Assembly: GCA_030836965.1 (NCBI GenBank)
Contig: JAUPLM010000112.1
Span: forward strand, 1 to 16,638
From: Thermodesulfobacteriota bacterium
GTDB taxonomy: Bacteria; Desulfobacterota; Desulfobacteria; Desulfobacterales; RPRI01
Length of the DNA: 16,638 nucleotides
Reading direction: 5' to 3'
The notes beneath the pieces were generated by a model. The model did not search any database, was not told where the DNA came from, and saw nothing but the letters and a program-made list of their open reading frames with translations. Shown in pieces: positions 1 to 7,564 of this stretch. Made by a program: the position numbers and the translations under genes. Positions within the stretch are counted from its first letter, which is position 1, and every line of letters starts with the position of its first letter.

Positions 1-909
1 GGCAATGTGGATGTGCCGTTATCTTTTTCTGCACTCACCGCTGCCGCCCGGCAACTGGATCCCCTTTGGCTAAAAGCCGGCTTTGTTTTCATTCTGGTGG
101 GCTATGGCACAAAGATGGGACTTGCCCCCATGCACACATGGCTTCCTGACGCCCATGGCGAAGCGCCTAGTCCGGCTTCGGCGCTTCTTTCCGGAGTGTT
201 GCTCAATTGCGCATATCTTGGAATTTTTAAAACCCATAAGATCATGATTGCTGCCGGTCTGGAGTTATTTTCCGGAAGGATTTTAATGGTTTTCGGACTC
301 ATGTCAATACTGGCAGCCGCGACGTTTATTCTGAAACAGACTGAATATAAAAGGCTACTGGCATATTCCAGTATTGAGAATATGGGCGTTATAGCTTTCG
401 GAACCGGTGTCGGAGGGTTGGGTGCCTACGGGGCCATGTTATGCCTGATCCACCACAGCCTTATCAAATCCTCTCTTTTTTTAACTTCGGGAAACATTCT
501 GCTGGCCTTCGGCAGCAGGCTGATCGAAGATACGGGGGGTCTTGTTCGCCGGATGCCCCGAACCTTCGTAGCTTTTTTCTGTGGATTTATAGGCATTGCC
601 GGCCTTCCGCCCTTCGGTATTTTCATCGGAGAACTGTTTATTGTGATGGGAGCCTTCAGCAACGGCAATTATGCCGGAGCAAGTATTTTTATCATCAGCC
701 TGTGTGTCGTTTTTGCAGGCTTTGCCAACCACGCCCTCAAAATCTCTTTTGAAGGTTACCGCACAGCTGTAAGAATGGAAGAGAGCGCAATTATGGTCTG
801 GCCCCAGTATGCCTTGCTTCTTACGTCGCTGTTATTGTGTTTCTGGGTTCCTGATATATTGTCCAGGACCATAACCCAGGCAGTAACTGTAATCGGTGGA
901 GTTTTTTGA
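1..909 (+). CDS. HyfF-like proton-pumping membrane subunit, 5' truncated
   Basis: The frame is open from base 1, so the start lies outside the window; 302 codons remain before the TGA at 907-909. It belongs to the NuoL/M/N - MrpA/D antiporter-like family and is closest in character to hydrogenase-4 subunit F (HyfF). The segment KMGLAPMHTWLPDAHGE and the downstream HHSLIKSSLFL carry the His and Lys residues that line the proton path in this family. At least seven hydrophobic stretches follow, consistent with the C-terminal two thirds of a roughly 500-residue, 13-14-helix protein. It should sit in the cytoplasmic membrane and couple electron transfer in the soluble arm to ion translocation. It overlaps the next gene by one base (TGATG), so the two are probably translationally coupled. 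MrpD or NuoM alone are less likely because hyfG- and hyfI-like genes follow directly. Confidence 0.9.
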   Translation, partial: GNVDVPLSFSALTAAARQLDPLWLKAGFVFILVGYGTKMGLAPMHTWLPDAHGEAPSPASALLSGVLLNCAYLGIFKTHKIMIAAGLELFSGRILMVFGLMSILAAATFILKQTEYKRLLAYSSIENMGVIAFGTGVGGLGAYGAMLCLIHHSLIKSSLFLTSGNILLAFGSRLIEDTGGLVRRMPRTFVAFFCGFIGIAGLPPFGIFIGELFIVMGAFSNGNYAGASIFIISLCVVFAGFANHALKISFEGYRTAVRMEESAIMVWPQYALLLTSLLLCFWVPDILSRTITQAVTVIGGVF

Positions 910-2420
910 TGAAATCGGAATTTAAACAAATTGCAAACGGTAAGGCCATAGCCCGGGATATAATTCCGCACCTTGCCTTCGACGAATTTACTCACGAAGT
1001 CCTTACCATCGTAGGTGAAGGCGGAAAAATCGTCCAATATTTTGCTTATGCCGACGGCAGCGCGGTCAATCTTCTGGCCGTTCTCCGGACAGACAAACGT
1101 CTGCTGGCCGCCGGTTGCGATGTTCCGAAAAACTATCCTGCTTTTTCGGCCCAATACGAGCCTTTCCACCTGTTTGAACGGGAAATAGCCGAGCAGTTCG
1201 GCATTAGACCGGAAGGTCACCCCTGGTTGAAAATGGTTCGATATCATGCCAACAGCCGAGGTGTATCCGATGTTTTCGGCAATAACTACTCCCAGGATAT
1301 TCCGGGAAATTATAACTACTACTCTGTAGAGGGCCGGGACATCCATGAAGTTGCCGTGGGACCGGTGCATGCAGGTGTGATTGAACCGGGTCATTTCAGA
1401 TTCAACTGTATCGGGGAACGCGTGCTTCATCTGGAAATTCAACTCGGATATCAGCACAGGGGCGTGGAAGATCTTCTTTGTAACGCCGATGTCAAACGAC
1501 TGCCTGTGATAACCGAGGGGATTGCAGGCGATACGGCCATTGGTAACAGCCTGTGCATGGCCCAGGCTTTTGAAGGATTAGCCTATATGCGACCCGATGC
1601 CGGCGCTCGTATTATCCGGACGATTGCGCTGGAGCTGGAACGAATCGCAAATCATTTGGGAGATCTCGGTGCCTTAAGCGGCGATGTGGCATTTCTCCCT
1701 GTTGCCAATTATTGCGGACGCATGCGGGGTGATTTTCTCAATATGACCCTCTTGTTGTGCGGAAACCGTTTCGGGAAAGGGCTTGTGCGCCCGGGCGGTG
1801 TCTGCTTTCCCTTGACCGATGAGAACCGTAAAACGATTACGGAAAGAATAAATGAACTTAAACCCCAGGTTGAACATGTTATCGGTCTATTATTCTCAAC
1901 ACACAGCGTTCTCTCACGTTTTGAAAAATGCGGTACGGTCAGCCGCCTGGACGCAGAGAAGCTGGGGCTGGTTGGACCGGCCGCACGCGCCTGCGGCATT
2001 TCATATGATGCCAGGAGGTCTTTTCCTTCGGAGCATTATCGGCTTCTTGATATCAATGAAAATGTTGAGTTTACAGGGGATGTTTACGCCCGGGCTAAAT
2101 TGAGGGCGGATGAGATACTGCAATCCATCTCCATTATCCAGTCTTTGCTGAAAAATCATATTAAAACAGAATGCGTCGTCAGGGGCTCTATTCATCCCGC
2201 TCCATCATCTTTAGTTGTTACCATCAATGAAGCGTGGCGAGGCGAGTTATCTCACTGCGTTTTGACCGATGCAGCCGGCAGGATTCTACGCTACAAGATC
2301 AAGGATCCCTCTTTTCACAACTGGAACGGCCTGGCTATGGCTTTGCGGGATACCGGAATTTCGGATTTTCCCCTGAATAACAAGAGTTTCAACCTGTCCT
2401 ATTGCGGGTTTGACCTCTGA
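909..2420 (+). CDS. HyfG/NuoCD-like large subunit of an Ehr complex, lacking the Ni-Fe cysteines
   Basis: This is a 503-residue fusion. Residues ~1-150 resemble NuoC (the FEREIAEQFGI...GHPWL region). Residues ~155-503 resemble NuoD and the group 4 [NiFe]-hydrogenase large subunit (VGPVHAGVIEPGHFRF, then GYQHRGVEDLL). Active hydrogenases carry a CGxC pair just after this block and DPCxxC at the C-terminus. By eye, the first pair is replaced by A206 and T209 in TEGIAGDTAIG. At the C-terminus only C499 remains, with D502 in place of the second Cys, and the chain ends at 503 with no propeptide for maturation-protease cleavage. So it most likely cannot bind Ni-Fe, and belongs to the energy-converting-hydrogenase-related (Ehr) group; its substrate is unknown. 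I chose ATG at 909 (GGTGGAG at 895-901, spacing 7) over the TTG one codon earlier. Confidence 0.9.
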   Translation: MKSEFKQIANGKAIARDIIPHLAFDEFTHEVLTIVGEGGKIVQYFAYADGSAVNLLAVLRTDKRLLAAGCDVPKNYPAFSAQYEPFHLFEREIAEQFGIRPEGHPWLKMVRYHANSRGVSDVFGNNYSQDIPGNYNYYSVEGRDIHEVAVGPVHAGVIEPGHFRFNCIGERVLHLEIQLGYQHRGVEDLLCNADVKRLPVITEGIAGDTAIGNSLCMAQAFEGLAYMRPDAGARIIRTIALELERIANHLGDLGALSGDVAFLPVANYCGRMRGDFLNMTLLLCGNRFGKGLVRPGGVCFPLTDENRKTITERINELKPQVEHVIGLLFSTHSVLSRFEKCGTVSRLDAEKLGLVGPAARACGISYDARRSFPSEHYRLLDINENVEFTGDVYARAKLRADEILQSISIIQSLLKNHIKTECVVRGSIHPAPSSLVVTINEAWRGELSHCVLTDAAGRILRYKIKDPSFHNWNGLAMALRDTGISDFPLNNKSFNLSYCGFDL

Positions 2421-2489
2421 AGCGACTGTATGTCAGATTACATGTATCGGAACAGGTAAGATGTACAAATAAATTGAAGAGAAACCGCA

Positions 2490-3233
2490 ATGCTAAACAT
2501 TCTTAAAAACAGATTTGAGCAGGGCTACAGAACCAGCCGCTATCCGAAAGAAAAAATCGAACCGACTTCCCGCTACCGAGGTCTGCCGAAGATCAACTCG
2601 GAGGCCCCGTCCGATATGGTTATGCAGTGCGCCGATGCCTGTCCGCAGAATGCCATTGATCCTCAGAATAAAATGATCGATATGGGCCGATGTGTTTTTT
2701 GTGGAACCTGCGAACGTCTTTCTGAAGGTAGATTCGTCTCATTTTCCAGGAATTTTGAACTGGCCGTTTCCATGAAAGAAAACCTGTTGACCGACGGCAG
2801 TTTGCCCGCCCTGTCCCTGCATGCCAGGCAGAACTTTAAATCTCTTTTCGGACGCTCTCTGCAGCTTCGGCAGATATCCGCGGCCGGCTGCAACGCCTGT
2901 GAAGCTGACCTGAATGTGCTGGCAACACCTTTTTTCGACATGGCCCGCTTCGGTATAAACTTCGTCGCTTCTCCCCGGCATGCCGACGGCATTGTAGTCA
3001 CCGGACCGATATCCCGCAATATGAAGACAGCCTTGCTCAAAACATATGAAGCCGTGCCATCCCCGAAAGTTGTGATTGCGGCTGGTAGCTGCTCTCTCAC
3101 CGGAGGTCCGTTCAGAGGGAGCCCTGAGGTATCGCCCGGCCTGGACAGTCTTCTGCCGGTGGACCTGTTTATTCCCGGTTGTCCGCCCCACCCGCTTACC
3201 TACCTTCATGCATTGCTGACATATTTTAAATAG
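2490..3233 (+). CDS. HyfI/NuoB-like small subunit with N-terminal ferredoxin domain
   Basis: The protein has 247 residues. Residues ~40-85 are a reduced ferredoxin fold: C51-P closes a site together with C68, C71 and C74, which is enough for one [4Fe-4S] cluster; C47 is an extra. Residues ~120-247 are the NuoB/[NiFe]-hydrogenase small-subunit domain, with C134 and C137 (GCNACEAD), C201 (AAGSCS) and C231 (IPGCPPHP). These hold the proximal [4Fe-4S] cluster next to the large subunit. The CxxC spacing is hydrogenase type; NuoB has adjacent cysteines. It should pass electrons between the large subunit and other iron-sulfur partners on the cytoplasmic side. It follows the large subunit after 69 bases, with a modest ribosome site (GAAGAGA), and appears to close the operon. 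All proximal-cluster ligands are intact although the large subunit has lost its metal site. Confidence 0.9.
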   Translation: MLNILKNRFEQGYRTSRYPKEKIEPTSRYRGLPKINSEAPSDMVMQCADACPQNAIDPQNKMIDMGRCVFCGTCERLSEGRFVSFSRNFELAVSMKENLLTDGSLPALSLHARQNFKSLFGRSLQLRQISAAGCNACEADLNVLATPFFDMARFGINFVASPRHADGIVVTGPISRNMKTALLKTYEAVPSPKVVIAAGSCSLTGGPFRGSPEVSPGLDSLLPVDLFIPGCPPHPLTYLHALLTYFK

Positions 3234-3239
3234 TGACTC

Positions 3240-3261
3240 TTCTCCCAATTAGTTGGGAGAA
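3240..3261. terminator. Hairpin after the hyf/Ehr operon, possible terminator
   Basis: TTCTCCCAA (3240-3248) and TTGGGAGAA (3253-3261) form a perfect 9-bp stem around a TTAG loop, 6 bases after the small-subunit stop. No T-run follows on the plus strand (AAGGGG), so it is not a textbook intrinsic terminator. It may act as a 3'-end stabiliser or be part of the repeat structure that follows. Confidence 0.45.
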
Positions 3262-3394
3262 AGGGGTCAAGGATTCGAGGTTTCAAGGGTTCAAGTGTTT
3301 GTTTTCTAATGATCTTAAATAATCCGGGGTTGTTTTTCTCCCATACCCTTCTGCAATATTGCTCGGATAGGCAGGACCATCATCTAATTGGGAG
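3242..3394. repeat. 11-bp inverted repeats bounding a 153-bp noncoding segment
   Basis: CTCCCAATTAG at 3242-3252 is the exact reverse complement of CTAATTGGGAG at 3384-3394. The segment includes the hairpin and the 8-mer tract and has no open frame of note. A further copy of TTCTCCCA lies at 3336-3343. It could be a small non-autonomous element or a folded 3' region; no target-site duplication is obvious. Confidence 0.4.
3267..3298. repeat. Four tandem 8-mers of the form TCRAGKRT/TCRAGGNT
   Basis: TCAAGGAT, TCGAGGTT, TCAAGGGT and TCAAGTGT follow one another without spacers. It is a short degenerate microsatellite-like tract in the intergenic region between convergent operons, and no coding role is evident. 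Confidence 0.7.
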
Positions 3395-3450
3395 GTTAAG
3401 CCGAATCCCTCCGAATTTCGAAGGACGAGGTGCGAACGACGGGCAGCCTG

Positions 3451-4872
3451 CTACGGCTGTATAATAATCGAAGGATACAATCCTTTAAGTTCGCCCATCG
3501 GGTAAGGCTGAATAGTGTTGAAAGAGATGCTCTGGTTTTTCTGAGCATGTCCTTTGTTCTCGGCACCGTCGAAAAACGCCCCGTTGGCTTCAAGTATATG
3601 CTCGATTCGATGCTGTAAGGCTGAAATAAAACTTGCGCCACTGCCTTCAAAGATCATATTGCCCATCGATAATCTTGTTTCTATTTTAGAAAATTCACTT
3701 ATGGGCATGCTGTTTGTTTCCATATCTTTTTTATTTGTTACTAGTCCCCAGATTATGTGGCCGGGCGGAATGGTGAGCGGATCACGGATATCGATTATGG
3801 TATGCGGCATTACGATGCTCTCCTTTCCTATGGTCAGTCTGGCGTCTGGACTTCCCCGCAGAAAACTATTAAACCCGACAAAGACTTTTTTGCCCAGATC
3901 CGCTTCTATAATTTTTCCGCCGTGGGCAGTAACATTATATCCTTCCAGCCGGGAATTGATAATATAACAATTTTCCTGAGCGTTAGCGCCCTTACCGAGC
4001 CACGCATTTTCGAGATAGGCCCGCTGGGCAACCAGCACATTCTCGCTGATATTGGTATGAGGTTTGATAACCGCATACCTGTCAAGTGAAGCACTCCCCG
4101 GAACCGATCGGGGTGGGTCTATGTTGACCAAAGCAAATATACGCTCAAAGTCTTTCTTCCGATCTTCCACGAAGTCAAACAACAGCCCTTTTGGCCAGTT
4201 GCCAGAAGTTAAATTAATATAGTTGTTCAGCAGGTTGCTTTCATACCGGTAAAGAAAATTGAACTTTTCGGGACTGCGGATCCACACGGTGCCGGGGTCG
4301 ATTTTAATATGGCTGATCTCACCGGCCTGGATGTAAGAAAAGGTACCGACTACGCAATCATGCATTGTGGTCAGATCCACGGTTGAAAAAGGACCCAGGA
4401 AGCATCCGTCCGAGGGTGATCCATGGATATTAGCGTAATGCATTGAAATCGTATCTTTGATGAAAAATTTTTCGAGAGTTTCAGGGTCATGGGAATAATT
4501 ATGTACAAGGGTCTTGATCAAAAAGCTGTCTTCGATGTCAATCTGTTCATCCCGGGTAATCGGAATTTCAAACTGCTGATAATGAAACACGGCTCCTTTT
4601 TTTTTAAGTTCGTCGCCCCGGACGTCGCTTTTGTATAGTAGAGAGTTTGTTACCCGGCATTTTCCTAAAAAATAGCTGCCTGCCAGATTTGAGTGTGTAA
4701 ATTGAAAATTGAGCGGATGATGGGGTGTGATGCCATAAAATGCATAAAATTTAACCATCTGTTTAAGCGGAATAATTTCATTCACATACGGAGATACATC
4801 GAAGCCGAGCTCCCTCAGATTGATATTGACCCTCTGTATAATCCGGTCAAGAAGCTTTTTCAGCGCCTGCAT
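3451..4872 (-). CDS. Left-handed beta-helix (hexapeptide-repeat) protein, possible acyl/sugar-nucleotide transferase-like
   Basis: The protein has 473 residues and I do not recognise a named family. Two blocks, at about residues 140-200 and 265-375, show the spaced Ile/Val/Gly pattern of left-handed beta-helices (for example LGKGANAQENCYIINSRLEG and LTIGKESIVMPHTIIDIRD). Such helices occur in acyltransferases and in the C-terminus of GlmU-type enzymes. A mixed ~75-residue segment separates the blocks. No nucleotidyltransferase signature (GxGTRM), no signal peptide and no membrane helix are visible, so it should be cytoplasmic. The start is the ATG with AGGAG five bases upstream; it overlaps the end of the CBS gene by 26 bases, so the two are likely translated together. 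Its place as last gene of the transporter operon suggests a link to the transported anion or to its regulation, but no substrate can be read from the sequence. Confidence 0.8.
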   Translation of the reverse strand: MQALKKLLDRIIQRVNINLRELGFDVSPYVNEIIPLKQMVKFYAFYGITPHHPLNFQFTHSNLAGSYFLGKCRVTNSLLYKSDVRGDELKKKGAVFHYQQFEIPITRDEQIDIEDSFLIKTLVHNYSHDPETLEKFFIKDTISMHYANIHGSPSDGCFLGPFSTVDLTTMHDCVVGTFSYIQAGEISHIKIDPGTVWIRSPEKFNFLYRYESNLLNNYINLTSGNWPKGLLFDFVEDRKKDFERIFALVNIDPPRSVPGSASLDRYAVIKPHTNISENVLVAQRAYLENAWLGKGANAQENCYIINSRLEGYNVTAHGGKIIEADLGKKVFVGFNSFLRGSPDARLTIGKESIVMPHTIIDIRDPLTIPPGHIIWGLVTNKKDMETNSMPISEFSKIETRLSMGNMIFEGSGASFISALQHRIEHILEANGAFFDGAENKGHAQKNQSISFNTIQPYPMGELKGLYPSIIIQP

Positions 4873-5452
4873 ATTCGCTCCTGATTTTTTCAGATAGCTC
4901 AGAACTTTTCATGGTATGGAAAACCGCGGCAAATACATCCGACATCCTTAAAAGGCCTACAATCTTGTCTCCTCTGGTTACTATCAATGACAAATGTTTC
5001 CCAATAACCAGTTGATATATGGCAGTATCAAGAGAAGTCATTTCATCAACATATTCGCCTTCGGAAGGGGTCTGCATGCAATCCTCCACCTTGATCCGAA
5101 CGGCTTTTTTATAAACATCATCCAAAATAGCCTCTTCCTGTCGATACTTCTCCCTCAGGCTGTTAATAAGCCTCGTTGAAAATCCAAAACGGCTGATATC
5201 TTCTATTTGTTGAGTTCGTTCATTATCATGCAGAATTGCGCGAAGCACACCAAGCTGACTCAGTTTGCCGATAACCTTTTTGTCCCGGTTCAGAATCAGA
5301 ACGGCTCGATGATGATATGGGGTATGCTCATTATCAAACTCTTCCTGAGCTTTTTCCAGGGTGAGAACGGCTTCAAACAATGTCGATCCTTCCTGAACGG
5401 TGGCATATTCCGCGAGCGGAACCATCAGGTCTTTAACAATGAAGTTATTCAC
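4847..5452 (-). CDS. CBS-domain-pair protein (second paralog)
   Basis: With GTG at 5452 the protein has 201 residues. CBS motif 1 is near the N-terminus (VKDLMVPLAEYATVQEGSTL ... VIGKLSQLGVLRAI). CBS motif 2 is around residues 120-180 (VEDCMQTPS ... HLSLIVTRGDKIVGLLRMSD). A helical linker (SRFGFSTRLINSLREKY) joins them. CBS pairs typically bind adenine nucleotides and gate transporters or enzymes. It is clearly a paralog of the CBS gene at 6995-7549, and the two align from residue 1 only if GTG 5452 is the start (MNNFIVKDLMV against MKTIPVKEIMV). AGGTG lies 6 bases upstream of that GTG. An in-frame upstream start at 5530 would overlap the transporter gene by 40 bases and add a low-similarity extension. 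It lies 38 bases downstream of the transporter gene, so a role as a cytosolic regulatory partner is likely. Confidence 0.87.
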   Translation of the reverse strand: MNNFIVKDLMVPLAEYATVQEGSTLFEAVLTLEKAQEEFDNEHTPYHHRAVLILNRDKKVIGKLSQLGVLRAILHDNERTQQIEDISRFGFSTRLINSLREKYRQEEAILDDVYKKAVRIKVEDCMQTPSEGEYVDEMTSLDTAIYQLVIGKHLSLIVTRGDKIVGLLRMSDVFAAVFHTMKSSELSEKIRSEYAGAEKAS

Positions 5453-5490
5453 GATCAGCACCTGTTTGGATATTGAAAATTGTATTTCAT

Positions 5491-6969
5491 TCAGCTGGCC
5501 AGAAGAACCGGCATTCCCATGAGCGGCCATAACACAAGTATAGCAAATCCCAGTACAACCAGAAGAATAATGCTCGCAGGAATGCCCGCCATGAAGAATT
5601 CACCGCTTGTAAACTGTTTTGAATTATAGGCAATCGCGTTCGGCGCCGCTCCCACAAGAAGAAGAAAAGGCATGCCTGCCGTGACAAGGGAGACAAAGAG
5701 GATCACCTCCGGAGCTATATTGAGATACGGAGCGACCACAAGGGCCACGGGTAAAGATATGGCTATAGCAGCCACATTCATTATGAAGTTGGTCATGACA
5801 AGGACGAAAACAGCAATGCTCATAACAAAAATAAACCAATGTGAATCCTTGAAAAAATTGAGCCAGTTTATGGCAAGCCACTGGGCGGCGCCCGTCTGCC
5901 AGAGACAGAAACCTATGCTCATGGCGCCTGCGAAAAGAAGTATTATATTCCATGGCAACTCTTCCAGATCATTGATGTCGAGAATGCCGAATATGAAGAA
6001 AAGGATCGTTGAGACCAGAATAACAGCAGATTTGTTGAAGGGTTTAAATGCCGGCACAAAAGATTGCAGGGACATGAAAGCGATTGCGCAAAGAACCAGA
6101 ACTGCACCGATAATTTCATTTCTTGTGAGTGAGCCCATCTCGGCATTAAGCTGCCTGGCTTTTTCTCTCAGCCCCGGGATAACCGCTTTTTCGGGCTTGA
6201 AAAAAACCATAAGAAAGCCCCATATGATAAATACCATGGCCCATCCGACAGGGGCAAGGTAGTAGCTCAATTCGAAAAAAGAGATGTCTTTTCCGGTGAT
6301 TTCTTTGAAGAATCCGAGGGCTACTATTGCGCGTGCGGAACCGAGTAGTGTTATGATGCTTCCCGCGCCTGCGACAAAGGCCATTCCGATGAATAATCCC
6401 TTCCCGAATTTAGTGGGCCTGTTGTCGTCGCTGTATAGGGAATATATCGCCAGAAGAAGCGGATATATGGTTGCCGCAACGGCTGTGTGAGCCATTATGT
6501 GCGTGAGCAGCGCGGTTACTACAAGGCAACCGAGATAAATCATGCCGGTTCTTTCGCCGACAATCATCAGCATTTTATACGCAAGGCGTTTCGTGAGCCC
6601 TGTTTTGGTGAATACCATGCCGATTACAAGAGAGGCGAATATAAAAAGAACCGAAGGATCCATGAAATCCTTGAAAGCGTCGGCTGCCGGACGTACGAAG
6701 AAGAGAGCCTGAAGAACGCCTATGGTAATTCCAGTTATGCCTATCGGAAGAACCTCGAAAACCCACCATGTTCCGGCTAGAAGAAAAACTGCCAGCGCTC
6801 CTTTGGCTTCCCTGGTAAGAGGAAAATGTTTTCCGGAAGGATCCACGGCATCCGCCCATGGAGGGGAGTAATAAACTATTAAAAAGAGAGCAATGCCTAT
6901 TGAAAGAAATACCAGCTGCTTTATGTCCAGCCTTGAACCGTTTGTAGCGGGTTCCGAACCGTTTGTCAT
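5491..6969 (-). CDS. SLC13/DASS-family anion transporter with atypical signature motifs
   Basis: The 492-residue protein has about 11-12 hydrophobic segments and the usual length for divalent anion:Na+ symporters (sulfate, dicarboxylates, citrate). The second-half signature is recognisable: VGAAPNAIAYNS at 439-450 followed by GEFFMAGIPASI. The two SNT motifs that bind Na+ and the carboxylate or sulfate group are altered: A160-H161-T162 in the first repeat and M397-N398-V399 in the second. The first-half GTPPN-like loop reads GSARA (210-214). So the fold is safe, but the substrate and ion coupling are not. AAAGGAG sits 6 bases before the ATG. It is flanked on both sides by CBS genes in the same operon, which points to cytosolic nucleotide-dependent control. 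In a sulfate reducer, sulfate or a dicarboxylate is the natural guess, but this is inference. Confidence 0.9.
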   Translation of the reverse strand: MTNGSEPATNGSRLDIKQLVFLSIGIALFLIVYYSPPWADAVDPSGKHFPLTREAKGALAVFLLAGTWWVFEVLPIGITGITIGVLQALFFVRPAADAFKDFMDPSVLFIFASLVIGMVFTKTGLTKRLAYKMLMIVGERTGMIYLGCLVVTALLTHIMAHTAVAATIYPLLLAIYSLYSDDNRPTKFGKGLFIGMAFVAGAGSIITLLGSARAIVALGFFKEITGKDISFFELSYYLAPVGWAMVFIIWGFLMVFFKPEKAVIPGLREKARQLNAEMGSLTRNEIIGAVLVLCAIAFMSLQSFVPAFKPFNKSAVILVSTILFFIFGILDINDLEELPWNIILLFAGAMSIGFCLWQTGAAQWLAINWLNFFKDSHWFIFVMSIAVFVLVMTNFIMNVAAIAISLPVALVVAPYLNIAPEVILFVSLVTAGMPFLLLVGAAPNAIAYNSKQFTSGEFFMAGIPASIILLVVLGFAILVLWPLMGMPVLLAS

Positions 6970-6994
6970 GAAAAACTCCTTTATCTGTCAGCAA

Positions 6995-7549
6995 TCATAT
7001 TTTGCAAAGTTTGATTTCTTTCGAAATTTCCCTGAAAATATCCGTGAGCCTTAATATGCCCACAATATCTTTCTCTCTGGTCACGAGGAGCGATTGATAA
7101 TTGCCCATTACAATCTTATGTATTGCCTCATCAAGATTGCGCTCTTCCGGAATAAGTTCGCTTTCAGCAGGAATTGTCATAAAGTTTTTTACTTTCAGTT
7201 TTCCTGCTTTCCTGCAAAGAGCCTTAAGCGGACTCTCCCATAACTTGTATTGATTAAAAATAGATTCCAGAAACTTGGTGCTGTATCCGAAGCGGGAAAG
7301 AGATCTTGATTCTATGATTTTTTCATACTTCGGCTCCAGCGCCCGAAGAATGTCAAGCTGGCTTATTTTACCTGTGATTTTGTTTTTCTTGTTATAAACG
7401 AGAATAGCCCTGTGCGGATAATGTCTTCGTTCGTATTGTTCCTGAGCTTTTTCCAGAGCAGTAACAGCCTCAAAGAGAGTCGCATCTTCCGAAACAGTCG
7501 CATATTCGGAGAGTGAAACCATTATTTCCTTAACTGGTATTGTTTTCAT
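6995..7549 (-). CDS. CBS-domain-pair protein (first paralog)
   Basis: The protein has 184 residues. CBS motif 1 is at ~5-70 (VKEIMVSLSEYATVSEDATL ... ITGKISQLDILRAL) and CBS motif 2 at ~118-178 (VKNFMTIPAESELI ... YQSLLVTREKDIVGILRLTD). The same linker type as its paralog (SRFGYSTKFLESIFNQYKL) lies between them. There is no membrane helix or catalytic domain, so it is probably a cytosolic adenine-nucleotide sensor for the adjacent transporter, whose gene starts 25 bases downstream. The ribosome site is poor (a G-run about 7 bases before the ATG), which may mean coupling to the receiver gene ending 15 bases upstream. Having two CBS paralogs on either side of one transporter suggests a heteromeric regulator or a duplication followed by specialisation. 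Confidence 0.87.
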   Translation of the reverse strand: MKTIPVKEIMVSLSEYATVSEDATLFEAVTALEKAQEQYERRHYPHRAILVYNKKNKITGKISQLDILRALEPKYEKIIESRSLSRFGYSTKFLESIFNQYKLWESPLKALCRKAGKLKVKNFMTIPAESELIPEERNLDEAIHKIVMGNYQSLLVTREKDIVGILRLTDIFREISKEIKLCKI

Positions 7550-7564
7550 AGAAACCCCCGGCTG

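Noticed and set aside
756..1457. Long open frame on the minus strand opposite the large-subunit gene
   Set aside because: It is a shadow of the strongly conserved HyfF/HyfG-like genes and shows no recognisable motif or ribosome site.
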